In this document: one piece after another, positions 1-13,085 of the stretch
Position numbering within the stretch: position 1 is the stretch's first letter
Layout of the letters: the number at the start of each line of letters is the position of its first letter
Assembly (NCBI GenBank): GCA_035048485.1
Contig: CM068580.1
Location: 60,770,983 to 60,834,982 of the forward strand
DNA: 64,000 bases
DNA from: Pteria penguin
Lineage: Eukaryota > Mollusca > Bivalvia > Pterioida > Pteriidae
Direction: 5' to 3'
Notes under the pieces: generated by a model
What the model was told of the DNA's origin: nothing
Databases searched by the model: none
The model's input: the letters and a program-made list of their open reading frames with translations, nothing else
Program-made: the position numbers and the translations under genes

Positions 1-80
1 ATTTTAGTTTTAGTATTTTAGTTAATATTATTATATATGAATTAATTACACAATTAAACCTTTTTCTTCGTCTGATTAGT

Positions 81-452
<372 letters not shown>

Positions 453-1140
453 AGGAATTGTTACATAGCAAAAAGATATCTACCAATATTAATTTTCATG
501 CACCAGAATCGCATTTCGACAAAGAAATAATGTAGTTTATAAAAGTGCGTGTGTTAATGTTAATTGCGTCTGTTAATTCCATGTCAGTGTTTCACATATG
601 GGTAATATCCTCACGAAACTCGTGTATTCAGTACCATAAACGTCATGTATTTTTTCCCATTTGATTATCAATGGCTTGATATGTAGACACGAGACCACCG
701 TGAACCCAGAAACGCACTCTAAGCTCTTTAAACTACTTATTTTCCTAGTATAGAATAAACTTGAATAAACAAAATTATTTTTGACAATTTTATTTAACAA
801 AACAAAAGCAATAATTTCTAACAAAGATGGTGTTTTCAAGACATACGCTCGCAAAATTTGAACAATACACTATGAATTACAATAACATAATACATAAAAT
901 AACAAAAAATCAAATTGAAAATATTATTACAAATTATTGATAACGATTATTGCCAACTGAAAATGATTTCGTATTCAATATATGAATATTAGAACAATAG
1001 ATGAATGAATATATTTACATTTTTAATCTAATGTTTGCAGTTTGCATATTAATCTTGGGACAATATTAAATTCATTTATATACTGGTTTGAAAAATACAA
1101 AATAAAACAATAAAAATAAGCCTATGAATTTTAGATGAAA
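453..1140. other. AT-rich intergenic stretch
   Basis: I see no supported gene or RNA here. It lies downstream of the first IL-17 gene, which reads leftward, and may hold that gene's 3' UTR. Confidence 0.4.
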
Positions 1141-1181
1141 TTTAAACAAATGGATTTCATAGCATTACAGTCCGGATAATT

Positions 1182-1748
1182 TTATTTGCCGGACACGGTT
1201 TGTCGTCTTACCGCACACGCACATCCGACCTGAATCCTCTCGGTTTCACTACGATATACAAACTGTCCGTTAGAGCACTGAGTGACCCTCTTCAGCACTT
1301 TAATATTTTGATAAATAGGTTCGCATACACAGTCTCCATAGTTTGCATTTTGCGGGACGACACAGGTGTTACATCTGCATCTTGCTTCAGTCAAGATCTT
1401 AGGTATACGATGATGGTTTCTAGATAGCACATGATACCATGGACACAAACTTCTTTCATTAAGTTGAGCCGACATATTACTGGGTAGACTGTGCGGACAG
1501 TGCGTCTCGGACCCCACAGGCTCTATATACGTGTTCTTGTCTGTGTTTGTAGGCAAGTTCTCCGGCAAGGCTTCTTGCATCTCCAGTATTATATTTGTGG
1601 TTGACCCTGTTGTACCGATGGAGGTCTGACAGGCTTTAGGTTCATTCTGAGGTCTCCCATGGCTTATTTGTGTCAGTAAGAAGTTAGATAAACCATATAC
1701 AACCAATGTCGTCCAAGCCAATTTCATTGTCACTTTTATAAACCTCAT
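1182..1748 (-). CDS. IL-17-like cytokine, divergent, no coding intron (gene 1)
   Basis: One uninterrupted 188-residue ORF starting at ATG 1748, with a second in-frame Met at residue 8. Residues 1 to about 31 are a hydrophobic signal peptide. The C-terminal half has the IL-17 family layout: a CPWY segment, a TEARCRCNTC motif, CVCEPIY followed by a beta-strand stretch, then a final CACAVRR. One NMS sequon lies before the domain. It lacks the YPASITEARCSC and GPxPM signatures shared by the other five genes here, so it is the most diverged member. They carry a phase-0 intron inside the signal peptide and this one does not. The product should be a secreted cysteine-knot cytokine. The TAA stop sits inside an AATAAA hexamer. 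Family assignment is strong from the cysteine pattern; receptor and role are unknown. Confidence 0.85.
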   Translation of the reverse strand: MRFIKVTMKLAWTTLVVYGLSNFLLTQISHGRPQNEPKACQTSIGTTGSTTNIILEMQEALPENLPTNTDKNTYIEPVGSETHCPHSLPSNMSAQLNERSLCPWYHVLSRNHHRIPKILTEARCRCNTCVVPQNANYGDCVCEPIYQNIKVLKRVTQCSNGQFVYRSETERIQVGCACAVRRQTVSGK

Positions 1749-1815
1749 ATGGTACTGTGAATCACTCCTCCGCTATTCAGAGTAGAAAACAAGATGATTC
1801 TGCGTCGTTATTTCG

Positions 1816-1826
1816 CCTTATATACT
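1816..1826 (-). promoter_or_regulatory. TATA box of IL-17 gene 1
   Basis: On the minus strand the sequence reads AGTATATAAGG, about 70 bp upstream of ATG 1748, matching the TATATAA-type boxes of the other IL-17 genes. Confidence 0.6.
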
Positions 1827-1829
1827 TTG

Positions 1830-4240
1830 CATATACAATGAGGGTTTTGAAGAATAGGGAAGTGATAACGAATATCACTTGATTTTAATTTGTATTAATT
1901 AGGCGCATTTTTTTTCTATCGGATTTGCTGGATCATCAGTTTAATCGGTGCATTAAATGTGTAACCTGTCTGTGTGTGAAATGGAGAAATAATAAATAAA
2001 TAACATGTACTTCAAGGAGAAAGGAGCCCTTGGCCAGAACATTTATTATCTACGGATATGTTCGAGTCGCTTCCTGTAAAAAATTACTCGTAAAATTAGC
2101 TAACATGCTGAAAGCTCATCCACAAAAATAATCATGAGATGAATTTTACATGATGTACAATTATTCTTCTCCCATTTTTCTTTACTAGTGCGTTACATCA
2201 TTCGACGATATTTCCTTGAAATTTCTAAAAGATAGTGACACATATTTTGTATAAAACTTTTTGCATCAGCGTTTTTGCAGTAGTAGAATTTTATATAATT
2301 TTCTGACTGCATGTAGAGAGATCTTATGGTATTATATATAGCATCAAGGATATATGAAGGAAATGAAACTTTTTGCTATCTATATCTGTAGTTTTAAAGT
2401 GAAGATGTTGTTAGTCATGTCTGAAATATACAATTTACTTTATAAATTTCTTACTTAATAAACTTTTCAACTGAACATAGCATACTACATTCCCTATCTA
2501 TAATACATACAATAATTATTATTATTATATATTCAGACAAATATTCAATACACTAGATTCTAGTTTCTATAAATGGATCTTCATAAAGTAAACCTATGGT
2601 TAGTTTTAACTTGGCGCTGTAATTGAGATGTAATAGTTTGTGACGTCCTGAATGTATTTCTTTTCTGATTTTCTTACTTTGGTGAATCGTTTCGGGTCTC
2701 CCACTTTGCATTCTATGCCGCCAAAGGCGAAAGCTTTGAAATTTTAAAATATTTGTAATGCGAACCGTATTATCTATGAGACCGAATAGTAAAGTTAATA
2801 CAAAGCTTTGTAGGAGGAAAAACAGACCTATTTTTATCATTGTGTATATCAAGCTTTGAATTTCATATCATTATCCAAGCAGTGATTGTTAAAATAGTAA
2901 GAGGAAAATATCTATATGCATATTACTTGATTTTGCTGCCTAACAAAAGAAAAAATGATACTGCAGTCTGCCAGAAACATTAGCAGCTGAAAACAGTCAA
3001 CCAAACGGAAGAACATCGTTTCATTTCTTGTATATTCGCATACCTTCTCTAGAATATGTTCATCATTTCGAGTGATAAGTTTAACTAAGGAAACAATTAT
3101 TCATGAAAAAGTCTTCATGTAAGCTGACATGATCTAAAATAACCCTCTATTCCAATATGAATTCAACTAGGGGCAGACCTAATTTGGCATGTAAATACGC
3201 CAGCTGTTCATTTTTCATAACTTTTTTCTGAAGTAAATGTTCAGCCTCTTTTACCATTGTGGGTATTCCAGAAATAAGTTTGAACTATTTTGTGGTCTTG
3301 TTCATACAATCAGTTTTTCAAGTATATAGATAACCCTTTGAATTCTTTTAGTACACTTAGATGTCCGCAGAAAGTGGAATGAAATTTCGAAATTGTTAAT
3401 TTGGATAATAATATCTGTATTTTAACCCGAGCATTGAACTCAGTTTCTCAAAATCAATATCAATTAAATGTGCAATGTTTTCAAATGAAAGTAGACCTTA
3501 TTTTTACTTTTAAATTCTGTATCGAGGCTGATTCCAGGCAAAATACTTTTTGTCGCAAATGTGATTATGGCATTAATGTTTGGATTGTAACGTCACAATA
3601 ATGTGATGCGAATCTGAGAAGCAAAACTTCATTTTTCCAGTATCAGCCCCTTACATCGTGTAAAATAAGAAAAAGGACTATTGCAAGTATAAAAGGCATA
3701 TCACCTCTTTGAACTCAGTAAAATGCACCTTTACTGAGAACTGCTAGGTCAGCTGACTGCGAAATGAAATATAGTTCATATATACTATATCAACTTTCAA
3801 ATCTATATCACTAAAGTCCGACGGCTGATTTATTCTTTTAGGACAAAATGGTCGAGAAAATATTAACTCGGGCTTTCTTTGTGTAATGACTAGATTACAT
3901 CTATAAGTATGTACAGATATACTGAGAACTCGAGAACTTAATGTGCACAAGAAGTACTGTGTACAGTGTACCTTGTCACCTGTGTCCACTTTGGGATTAG
4001 TCACAGTCATTTCAAGCCTTTCGGCATCCCTGTAGACTAATTAAAGTTTTCTATTGGTATTCCAATTTCCGCCATATGTTCACAGTGACAGCCGTCATAT
4101 TCGCCCAATGGGGGTTATCGTGATGTGTCGATATACAGTATTCAGACAGAAAACCAATTGAGTAAGAACTATTTCTGTTAATACATGTATGCTGACCCCT
4201 TCATTTTGTAAGCACATATACACACAGATCACTGTGTCCA
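1830..4240. other. Intergenic region, no gene recognised
   Basis: AT-rich DNA with several short ORFs (for example 2553-2852 on the minus strand) that show no recognisable domain, codon pattern or splice context. Confidence 0.4.
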
Positions 4241-4243
4241 TCA

Positions 4244-4490
4244 AAGAAAGCTGTTGTGGTTCAGTGGATGATGTGCTGAGCTTATGAGAGAAAGGTCCTG
4301 GGTTCGACTTCCGCCGTGGCCACAACGGTGCTTTGTCTTTCGGATGAGACAGACAGTAAAAACCGAGGCCCCGTGTCACGGTAGGCGTGGCACGTAAAAA
4401 ATCCCTCACTGCTTCGGATGGGTCCGTTGCAAAGGTATAAATTTCTATGCAATCCATCAGGCAGACACAGTCATCATTTATGTGAGTGAT
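4244..4490 (+). mobile_element. tRNA-derived SINE
   Basis: A tRNA-like head with a B-box-like GGTTCGACTTCC is followed by the body shared by the other SINEs here: CGGATGAGACAG, GAGGCCCCGTGTCACGG, ATCCCTCACTGCTTCGG, GTCCGTTGCAAAGGT, and CATCAGGCAGA. The 3' tail is eroded and I found no clear target-site duplication, so it is probably an old copy. Confidence 0.8.
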
Positions 4491-4509
4491 ATACATGATA
4501 GACATGAGT

Positions 4510-5878
4510 CTATATTTAATGACCCTGATGTAGCCAGAGACCTCTCTGAACTCCACGAACAATTTATTATTTCCCAGCTGACAAAGCAGCAAAAAATTAT
4601 ACCTTCGTTTGCAAAAGATTTTACATTAATTGTCTGTTAGAGGAACTTTGATTACACTCTGCACCTGGAAATCCAACATACATACAAACAAATTTATCTA
4701 TTTCTGAAATACTTCAATACCACAAATCTGTTCTCGAGTCTTTTGGAATTACCACGACAAACTCTGACCTTAAATTACCTTACATTTAATGGATTCCAAA
4801 AATGCACAAAACCCCGTTTCATTGCTGGTTCTTCCAAGTGTACCACCAAACCTCTATCCATATTGCTAACGAAGATATTGACACACATCAAGCATGGTCT
4901 TTAAATTTACTGTGATATCGCATACTCCAGAGGCGGAATAAATCAGATGTGGATCCTCAAGAATTCTAAAGAACTTTTAGAGAATCTAAAATCTCCGAAA
5001 TTCATAATATTTTCAGCATAAAATCTTTTGACTTCTCCACGCTCTACACTACAATTTAGCATCAAAAGCTCAAAAACAGACTTGCTTCAATTATTTGAAA
5101 TTCTTTTTTCCATAAAAATGGAAATCTTGTCATTGGGCGGGAAGATACATATTTTGTAAAAGAACACTCTGATGCAAAACACAAGTATACCGAAGATCAA
5201 ATCATCAAAATGCTGGAATTTTTAATAGACAATATTTTCGTGGTGTTTGGAGGGAACATTTTTCAGCAAATCATTGGCATTCCCATGGGAACTAACTGCG
5301 CACCTCTTCTTGCTGACATTTTCTTATATTCGTATGAGGCAGAATTTATTCATAACATGTTCTCCAAAGGCAGAAAAAGCCTTGCATCTCAGTTTAATTT
5401 TACGTATAGATATATAAACGACGTATTGTCAAGCAATAATCCTAACTTTAAGGATTACATACATGAAATCTATCCCCATGAACTTGAGATAAAAGAGACA
5501 ACCGAAAGCAATAATTCCGCTTCGTATCTGAATATATTTGTAACTTTCGACAATAATGGTCATTTGAACACCTCTCTGTATGACAAACGTGAGGATTTTG
5601 ACTTCCAAATAACTAACTTTCCGTTTATTTGCAGCAATATCCCGTCCTCACCTGTCTATGGAGTTTTTATATCTCGACCTATAAGGTACGCAAGAGCCTG
5701 TTCTCTATACGACGGTTTTATTCCAAGGGCCATACGACTGGCCACGAAGTTGCTCATGCGGGGATATGAACGTCTGAAATCGTCACTGAGGAAGTTCTAC
5801 GGTCGGTATGGGGATCTTGTACGAAAATATGATGTGCCTCTTTCTAGAATGATTGGTAATGTTCTGGAATGCGACTAA
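4510..5878 (+). pseudogene. Penelope-like reverse transcriptase, frameshifted remnant
   Basis: The longest open part (5210-5878, 222 residues) carries the RT core: IPMGTNCAPLLADIFLYSYE, then YINDVL where the catalytic box is normally Y-x-D-D (here Asn-Asp), and the later stretch ending RKFYGRYGDLV. Upstream, in other frames with stops between them, are recognisable earlier pieces: a WIPKMHKTP-like segment near 4790, AYSRGGINQMW near 4925, and FDFSTLYT near 5030. The gene is therefore broken by several frameshifts and is probably inactive. A second fragment of the same family is at 57,455-57,865. I assign it to Penelope-like elements from the GTNCAPLLAD and RKFYGRY signatures. No GIY-YIG domain is visible downstream. 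Confidence 0.75.
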
Positions 5879-5984
5879 ATGACCTGTTCACTGAACACCA
5901 AATATGACTTTGTATACCAGTTTGTACTTTCGTATGTACAATTAGGAAACCAAAACTCTTGATTTTGACATGTTTCTTAAGAAC

Positions 5985-6165
5985 TGCTGTGACGGGTGAT
6001 TTATGCAAACAGGAGACGCTTACTCTCCCCGGGCACCTGGTCTCACCTCGGAATTTATCAGTATTTCGGGGTTCACAACAGTTCCTTTTTTGAAACTTAC
6101 ACAGTTTTGTATCTGTCCTTGGACTTTGAGAATGATTAACGGTTTGGTACTTCTTCGATATTGAT
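5985..6165 (+). repeat. 3' module of the Penelope-like family
   Basis: Directly after the RT remnant lies a GACGGGTG...GGAGACGCTTACTC...CCGGGCACCTGGTCTCACCTC block followed by a GGTACTTCTTCG segment. Related blocks occur at 42,280-42,400, 49,680-49,750 (minus), 54,585-54,650, 56,575-56,640 (minus) and 58,075-58,250. Confidence 0.65.
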
Positions 6166-6181
6166 ACAACAATAATCAATC

Positions 6182-7860
6182 AATCCATCCATCCACCAAA
6201 CATTTTATACATCTTGGCGTTAATACTGATCAATTACCAAACACAATTTACCTCAGAGTAAAGGATCAATGATATATTATTTCCATTCACCAACACGTCT
6301 ATACTTAATAAATTATCCGAATAAGTTGTTTTCAAAAAGAATTCCTATCCTCTATAAAAATTTGGCATATTTAGATATTAAATCGAGAGTTGAAGGTATG
6401 TGCATATTTCCAGGGTCTGTATAACTTCTGTTCAATAAAGAAATCGCTTCTTTTTATTGAATTCATCGATGAAAATACTGGCGGTATCGAAGTAGGATAC
6501 CTTACTTATAGGTTTGTATTGGCTTTCCAATATTCCCATACTTCCCATATCCCACTCTATTCCCATAAAGTATAACCTTCAACAATTCTTCTGTTACATA
6601 ACGCTGTAAAATATTTTAATAACCAACTTTTCAATCATATTTGAATGTACCAGCATGGCATTTACTGCTAAATTTGATTGTTATGACGCCATTTCAGGTC
6701 GGACATTTGATTATGATGTCACAATCATTACAATAAAATAGTCCGCGTAATGTCACCTTCTGGTTGAAAAAAAAAATGAAATGGATCGGTGTATTTGACT
6801 CACCGACAACACAATGTAATAAATTAAATAATTGTGCAAGAATGTTGCAAATATTTGTATACCAAATGGAGTAAATGACCAAATTTGGACAGGTACCGTA
6901 GCCAATGCACTAAAACATAATTTGAACCCGGATGTGCCAGGTGAGATGCTATATTAAATTTCAGCTCTGCGCTTTAACCCATTCGACCACTGCCATCCAA
7001 GTAAATGCAAATGTCACATTATGTCACATTTTTACGTTGCCGTTGTTCAAATTGGTGTTGTGAACTTGGCTGCGCCTTTTAAAAACGTTTTTGTGGAAGA
7101 TGTTAATGTGTGATACAGGTCTTTTCATGTTATTTAAGAGTTATCGATCCTTGGATGACGTAAAAGATATTCCGTCATAAGAAGAGAGATTGGGAAATAA
7201 AACTGTTGATTTGTCTTCGTAAAAAGTAACTTGTATATAATAGTAGTAACAAAAGAATTTAAAACTTTAGGTCTGAAACATATTTCTTATATATATTATA
7301 ACTTTTCAAATCATATAGATTTTTTGCATCGACTATGTGTCAAAATAAGATGGCGGTGTTCAATATTTTTGCTCATTTTTAAATTTGACATGGTTATATA
7401 AAAAAGAAAATTATGTTCAAATAAACATCTGATATTGTAGAAAATTATGAACAATACATATAATTCATCTCTATAAGAGCTGCCCTTTCATTGTTTTGCA
7501 ATGATTAGGGGACAACATAAGGGGTAGTTTAATAAAAATCTTACTATGCGCGAAATGTAACCTGGATACATACATATTTCTTTTGTTTATTAAGTACATA
7601 TAGTATTGTGAAAATATGAAAATAAATCACGGAAATAAGATTTACACAATTTGTTACATTATCAGCACTCTAAATATCACATTTTGATGCATATGCACGG
7701 GGGTAATTTTTGCAACTGGTGATGTAGGATAGCCTCTTCTTTTGTTACCCATATAAGGGATTCTAAAAGTGATACTTAGCCATAAAGGAAAGATATACTA
7801 CAAATAAGAAGAGTTTACAATCTGCTGATTTACATAAAATTGCCCATGCAATCTAATACA
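6182..7860. other. Intergenic region, no gene recognised
   Basis: AT-rich sequence. A possible degraded tRNA-like stretch lies near 6,925-7,000 (minus), too weak to call. No supported ORF. Confidence 0.35.
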
Positions 7861-7864
7861 TGAT

Positions 7865-8107
7865 ATGTTTGACTCAAGAATATTAAATATTAGGTTTCAG
7901 CACTTTGTGCCTAGTGGAATTTCCCATCCAAATTTCTACAGTGATCTAGCTTACAAATTAAGGAGGATAAGATATTTTAATAACTTTATTTTGTCTGGAT
8001 CTAAAATTGTCAAACTTCTTCTACATCGACAATATGACCAAAAGATCATCGCTAAGACTATTGGTCTTGTATTGGGCCCTTATACAGCCTTATGCAGACC
8101 TCCGTGA
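7865..8107 (+). pseudogene. Probable retroelement C-terminal fragment
   Basis: An 80-residue ORF reading GISHPNFYSDLAYKLRRI and ending RQYDQKIIAKTIGLVLGPYT resembles, from memory, the C-terminal tail of Penelope-like RT proteins in bivalves (a HPxFYxDLVYK-type motif). It has no upstream RT core in frame, so it is a truncated remnant. The next ~550 bp end in an AATAAA near 8,670, consistent with a retroelement 3' end. Assignment is by recalled similarity only. Confidence 0.4.
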
Positions 8108-8699
8108 GCGTTGAACACTGATTAAAAGGGCGGTTGGGACTCTATGACGGGCATTGACTTAACCTTTTCAGAGGAGATATGGTCCCGAACCTCGTCCTCT
8201 CTAACTGTTAGTCGGGACTCCTACAGATCAAGGGTCTGAGCTCGCTTCCAGACCAGCAGAGCACAGTTACCTCATGTTGATGTCGCTCAGTATATTTTTG
8301 ATAACATAATCTTTATCTATATTACTATTAGTGTTTATGTATTTTATGACCTCTCACCTTGAGAATCTCGTTGATCCTTTTCCTCTAGAGGACTTTAGAT
8401 GATTATTTATGAATTTTAGATGTGTGTCATTTGATTGTACTGCATTTGCAATATGTGGGAAAGTGGGCCCGTAAATCGGTTAACCACACCAATTGAGTAT
8501 CTTTTGTTACTCCACTGACCGTCTTAAGTCGGTATCGCATCTGTCGTAGAATCAATATTATTTTTAATGTCACTACATGTATTTCATTACTTGTTATCAA
8601 GTTTTGTTGGACATCTCCTTGGTGACTTGTGCCCTACAATTAAGTCAGATGATTTCCCTTTCCACTCAAATAATAAAGATTTTTAAAGCAAAAGTTTTT

Positions 8700-11600
8700 C
8701 ATTAGAGTTTTCTTAGAGATGGATAACCCTTATGAAGTTGGAAAATACAATTTTTGAATTATTTATGTTAGTATTTATTTTTTATGTTTATTTGTTATAT
8801 CCTAGTGCAAAAGGTCAAGGGCGCAATAGTGTCCAGTATGGTCGACTTTGATATAAAAAATTTCAAACTGATTTGGATTCCCGTTTCGGCACCATTTTCT
8901 TGAATCCGCCTAAGTTTTTAATAAAATTGACTACTCAGAGTTCCATTTTCTTGTAAACCCTGTCGCGTAAGTCATTATTAATGTCACAGCTGTGAATTTA
9001 TTCCAAACTGACTGCGTGTCCTTGTGGCTACCATTAGATGCAGACAGATCTGTTAACGTCAACTTATCTTGTAGTTTCCTATTCAACTGCACCTTTTCGT
9101 TTGTCATACGGTTAACCTCAACATGAAAAGAAAACCAAAGAAACAGATTTCTTCTATTTGCAGAAAGGTCAGACTCCCGTTAGGTAATAGAATGATGAAT
9201 TTGTGTGACAAGGGCCTACATGTGCGGTTTGCCTTGTCATAGATTGAAATAGCGTTCTTTACTGTATAATGACAGGGCGGGGGTTGCTGTCCATTCATAA
9301 TTTCGAGATATGTCTTTGAAGTTGCAGTTGTGTAACTAATTTTGATTTATCTTACTTCTAGTCAATAGATTACACACGCAAGAAGAGCATATGGTCAAAT
9401 TGTGATGCAACGTCGTATTCCTAGAGAGAAATTCCACATCTTGATATAACAAGTACTACCGTGCATTCAAGACGTCATTTGTCACAGAAAACTTCGTGAT
9501 TATACAGATTTTAGAAATCTCGAATAAAAAAACAATAGTCATCGCTTTCTTGAGCTTAGTCGTAAGTACATTGATAAAGTTGTCTTCAAAAAGTTTAAAC
9601 TTAATCACGCAATATTACAGTATCTTTGGCAGTTTCAAATTTTACATTGCTTTAGACTAAATGATCAAAACCTTCTCCATGGTTTCAATGATGTTATAGT
9701 AAAATGGCCCTAATTTCTCTGGCAAAGCATCATATGACACTCATTTAAGAGATTAATGAGGTGTTCTTAATGTAAAGTAACATTTAACATCTATTTTACT
9801 GTTAGTGCTTTATGGCGTCATTGGTGAGAGTTGCATTAGTTTAGATGAATGTTTAGTGTCACAGCAGCGAAGGCAGAATGAGGAAAAAATATACAAGGAA
9901 AAGGAAGTCAACATTAAAAGATCCCAAATCACATAAACATTGTATCATCACTTCTTACGGCCTTGAGGGATGCAATCTTAAAATGGAACATAGAGTCCTG
10001 CTCACCTTAAGCCTCGAGAAAGGTATATATTCAGCATCGATATTCACTAGAAGTATACTAACCTCCGACTGTGTGGATCTAAATGCAATATACGACCTAT
10101 TTAATTACAACTAAATGATTCTCTTTATATAATAGATAAAACGGATATATTTCAGTATTTGAAAAAAATCAAATTTGCGATGACAAGAAATGAATTTTTT
10201 CTTTGAATGTCTGTTTCTCGTTTTACGTTATGCTTAAATTATTTCTCTTATACGGCGGTGGTAATTATCTAATGCAATTCGCAAAATTTTCGGTCTATGC
10301 GACTGACCCATGCTTAGCATAGACGGATACTGACTACCGTGACGTCGGCTTTACCGTCCCGAAAAAACCTTAATGTCTTCATGACCCTGGTTCCCATAAA
10401 ATCACCGATGTAAACCTTAAGTACCTCGCTTGCTGTGTAGACGATCAGGGTTTTATTTCGACGGGGTTTGCAATTACACCGTTATGTTTAAGAAGTTGAT
10501 CAACTCCTGCTTCAATGCACGAAGTAGAAGTGAGAATTTGTTGAAACCGACGTAAAAACCTAAAACACAAACGAACAAAATAGAATAAACAACAGATGTG
10601 CTCACCATTGTCAAAATATATCTACGTAATAGATAGCAAACTTTAAAACAAAGTTATCTTTCTTCGAGGCCTACACGTATTATCAAATTTACACTTAAAC
10701 CGCAAGACTGCTTTTTTTCATTCTAAACAATGTTATTATTCGTTCATTAAGTAAGTATTATTCTTTATTTGCTCTTTTCCTATTAAAAATGCACGTAATT
10801 TTGACTTATGATATTTGTCAGACAGTGTCCGTAAACATATCACCTATTACAAAACACAAGGGGACACGACAGACATCTCTTCAAAAATAAACTTCCTTCC
10901 TTGTCACACAGGGCCGGTATTGAGAGAATGCGAGGTATGACGTCACCGTGTAGTAGTAGGTATGCATATACATAAAAAGTCACGGTCAATGGTCAGATTG
11001 TTTAATTTCATTCACCTGTCTGTCACACGTAAAACAAGTGTTAAGTTATCTGCATATATGCAAATTATGTCCCTCGGTGACCTTTTTAAACTCAAGAGGT
11101 CTGCCAGTGGCCTAGTGCCCTTTACCCAAAACGCAAATGAATACACGGTAATTTGTATAGCATGCTGTAAGTCTTTATTGTATTATTAATATTTATTAGA
11201 GTGTATACGATTCATGTAATTAATATTTTGATGTTTGCATTGTTTTATAGGTAAAACTTCCGCTTTCCACAGACACCCCCCCCCCCTTCCTTCTCTGCCT
11301 TTTCTGTAAATTTGATTACACAAAATTTTAAACTAGATCTAGCTTCGCTAAAGTCTGTGTAGCATATGTTTACAATACTGTTTATAAATGTTTTGCATGT
11401 ATGATCTGGATTGGCAAATATGTCAGTATTAATCATCATTTAAATCACTTCACTATAAATTTCATTGTTACATTGTTGAGGAAGTTCTTCATTTGTAATC
11501 GAACGGCAAATGCTCACGTGTCGCAATACACATGTACACTTGTGACCCGTGACGCAGAGAGGTTTAAACGACTTTTAAAATACCAACCAATCAGAAACAA

Positions 11601-12180
11601 TTGATAGATGTTGTAATTCCTTAACCAATAGAAATGAACGATGCAATGTTGTATACTGAATTCAAAGTTTTGCCGATATTGATCCACAGTGAAAATGTGA
11701 ATTGACGTCTTCTGTGTAAGAGGAAGCAATATTAACTTTAAAAAAGAAAAAAAAAGAAAGAAAGAAAGAAAGAAAACGGAAAAAGACACCCCCCTTCCCC
11801 CTTGTATGAAAACTCATTAAAATGTAAGCGACATTCATCTGTTATGAAATATTTAAGAAAAAATGCATTATAGACGATAAAAATATTATTAGAATTCCAC
11901 CTTTAAATTATCGAAATACTTGAAATTTTTATAATGATTTATTTTCCTGTTATGTAAATTTTCTGATTATTGATTTAGCACGTAAATAGAATGTTTAAGG
12001 TTTATATAAAGTATTAAAAGTTGTTTATCAGTTTAAAGATTATTATTTGATATTTTGTGTAAATTCACTCGGAAACTAAACTTGGAAAGTAAAAGTTGAA
12101 CTATTTTCTTCATTCTGTATACTTTTTATATCATTAAAACCTGGATAAAAGAAAACAAAACAAATAAATAAATAAAATAA
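8700..12180. other. Intergenic region, no gene recognised
   Basis: No domain-bearing ORF. The ORF at 9878-10114 (+) is a basic 78-residue sequence with no recognised family. Contains a poly-C run near 11,277 and an (AAAG)n run near 11,755. Confidence 0.35.
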
Positions 12181-12399
12181 CAAGAGCAACGCCTAGCGTG
12201 GATTAATACGCCCGTCGCTTAATTGGGACAGGATCAATTCGCATTTGGCATGATTTTCATGAAAAACATCTGACGTTTACTGAAGTTAATTGCGTTTCAT
12301 AGCATTTTATCATAGGAATAAGTCCAAAGGCAATATCTCCTGCAGAAATGGTCCTATGCAACCCATCTTGGAAATTGACCTGCAAAAAAAACTTGAAAT

Positions 12400-13085
12400 T
12401 TTATAGAACTAGCCCCCCCCCCCCCCTTTACACCTCCCCCCCCCCTTCTAAAATTATAAATTTCTCAAAAATGGAGAAATAGATATCAATACCTGTAAAA
12501 CATGTGGAGGTTGGTACATTTTACTTGTTTCATGATAAATTTCATAATGTTTTTACAAAAATTAGATTTTTAATGAATTTTCAAAACAAAATCCAAGGGC
12601 CATAAATCCGTCAAAATTATGTCAATCGTAACAAAACTCGAACTGGTACTGATGCCGCTTCGAATAAGCCTATATATCATATTTCAACTCAATATCTTGA
12701 AAGACGGCAAAAAAAAAGTCCGGAAAACATGACCTAGGACATATAGTCAACACCCCCCCCCCCCCTAAAATCATAAATTTCTCAAAAATGAAGAAAAAGA
12801 TATTAAAAACAGTAACATATGTGATAGTTGGTACACTTTACTTGTTTCATGAGAAATTTCATAATGTTTTGACAAAAAATAGTTTTTTAATAAATTTTTG
12901 AAAAAATTTTGAAATTTATAAGTCCAAGGGCCATAAATCTGTCAAAAGTAGGTCAATGGTAACAAAACTCGAACTGGTACTGACGCCGCTTGAAATAAAG
13001 CTATATACCAAATTTCATCGCAATATCTTGAAAGACGTCCAAAAAAAGTCCGGAAAACATGACCCCGGACAGACGGACGGACACA
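12400..13085. repeat. Poly-C-linked repeat, two tandem units of about 317 bp
   Basis: Two units each begin with a poly-C run and TAAATTTCTCAAAAATG (near 12,459 and 12,774). Both run through GGGCCATAAATC, AACAAAACTCGAACTGGTAC, AATATCTTGAAAGACG, and end in GTCCGGAAAACATGACC, with GGACAGACGGACGGACAC after the second. The type is, from general knowledge, abundant in bivalve genomes. The two units differ at many sites, so the duplication is not recent. Confidence 0.8.
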
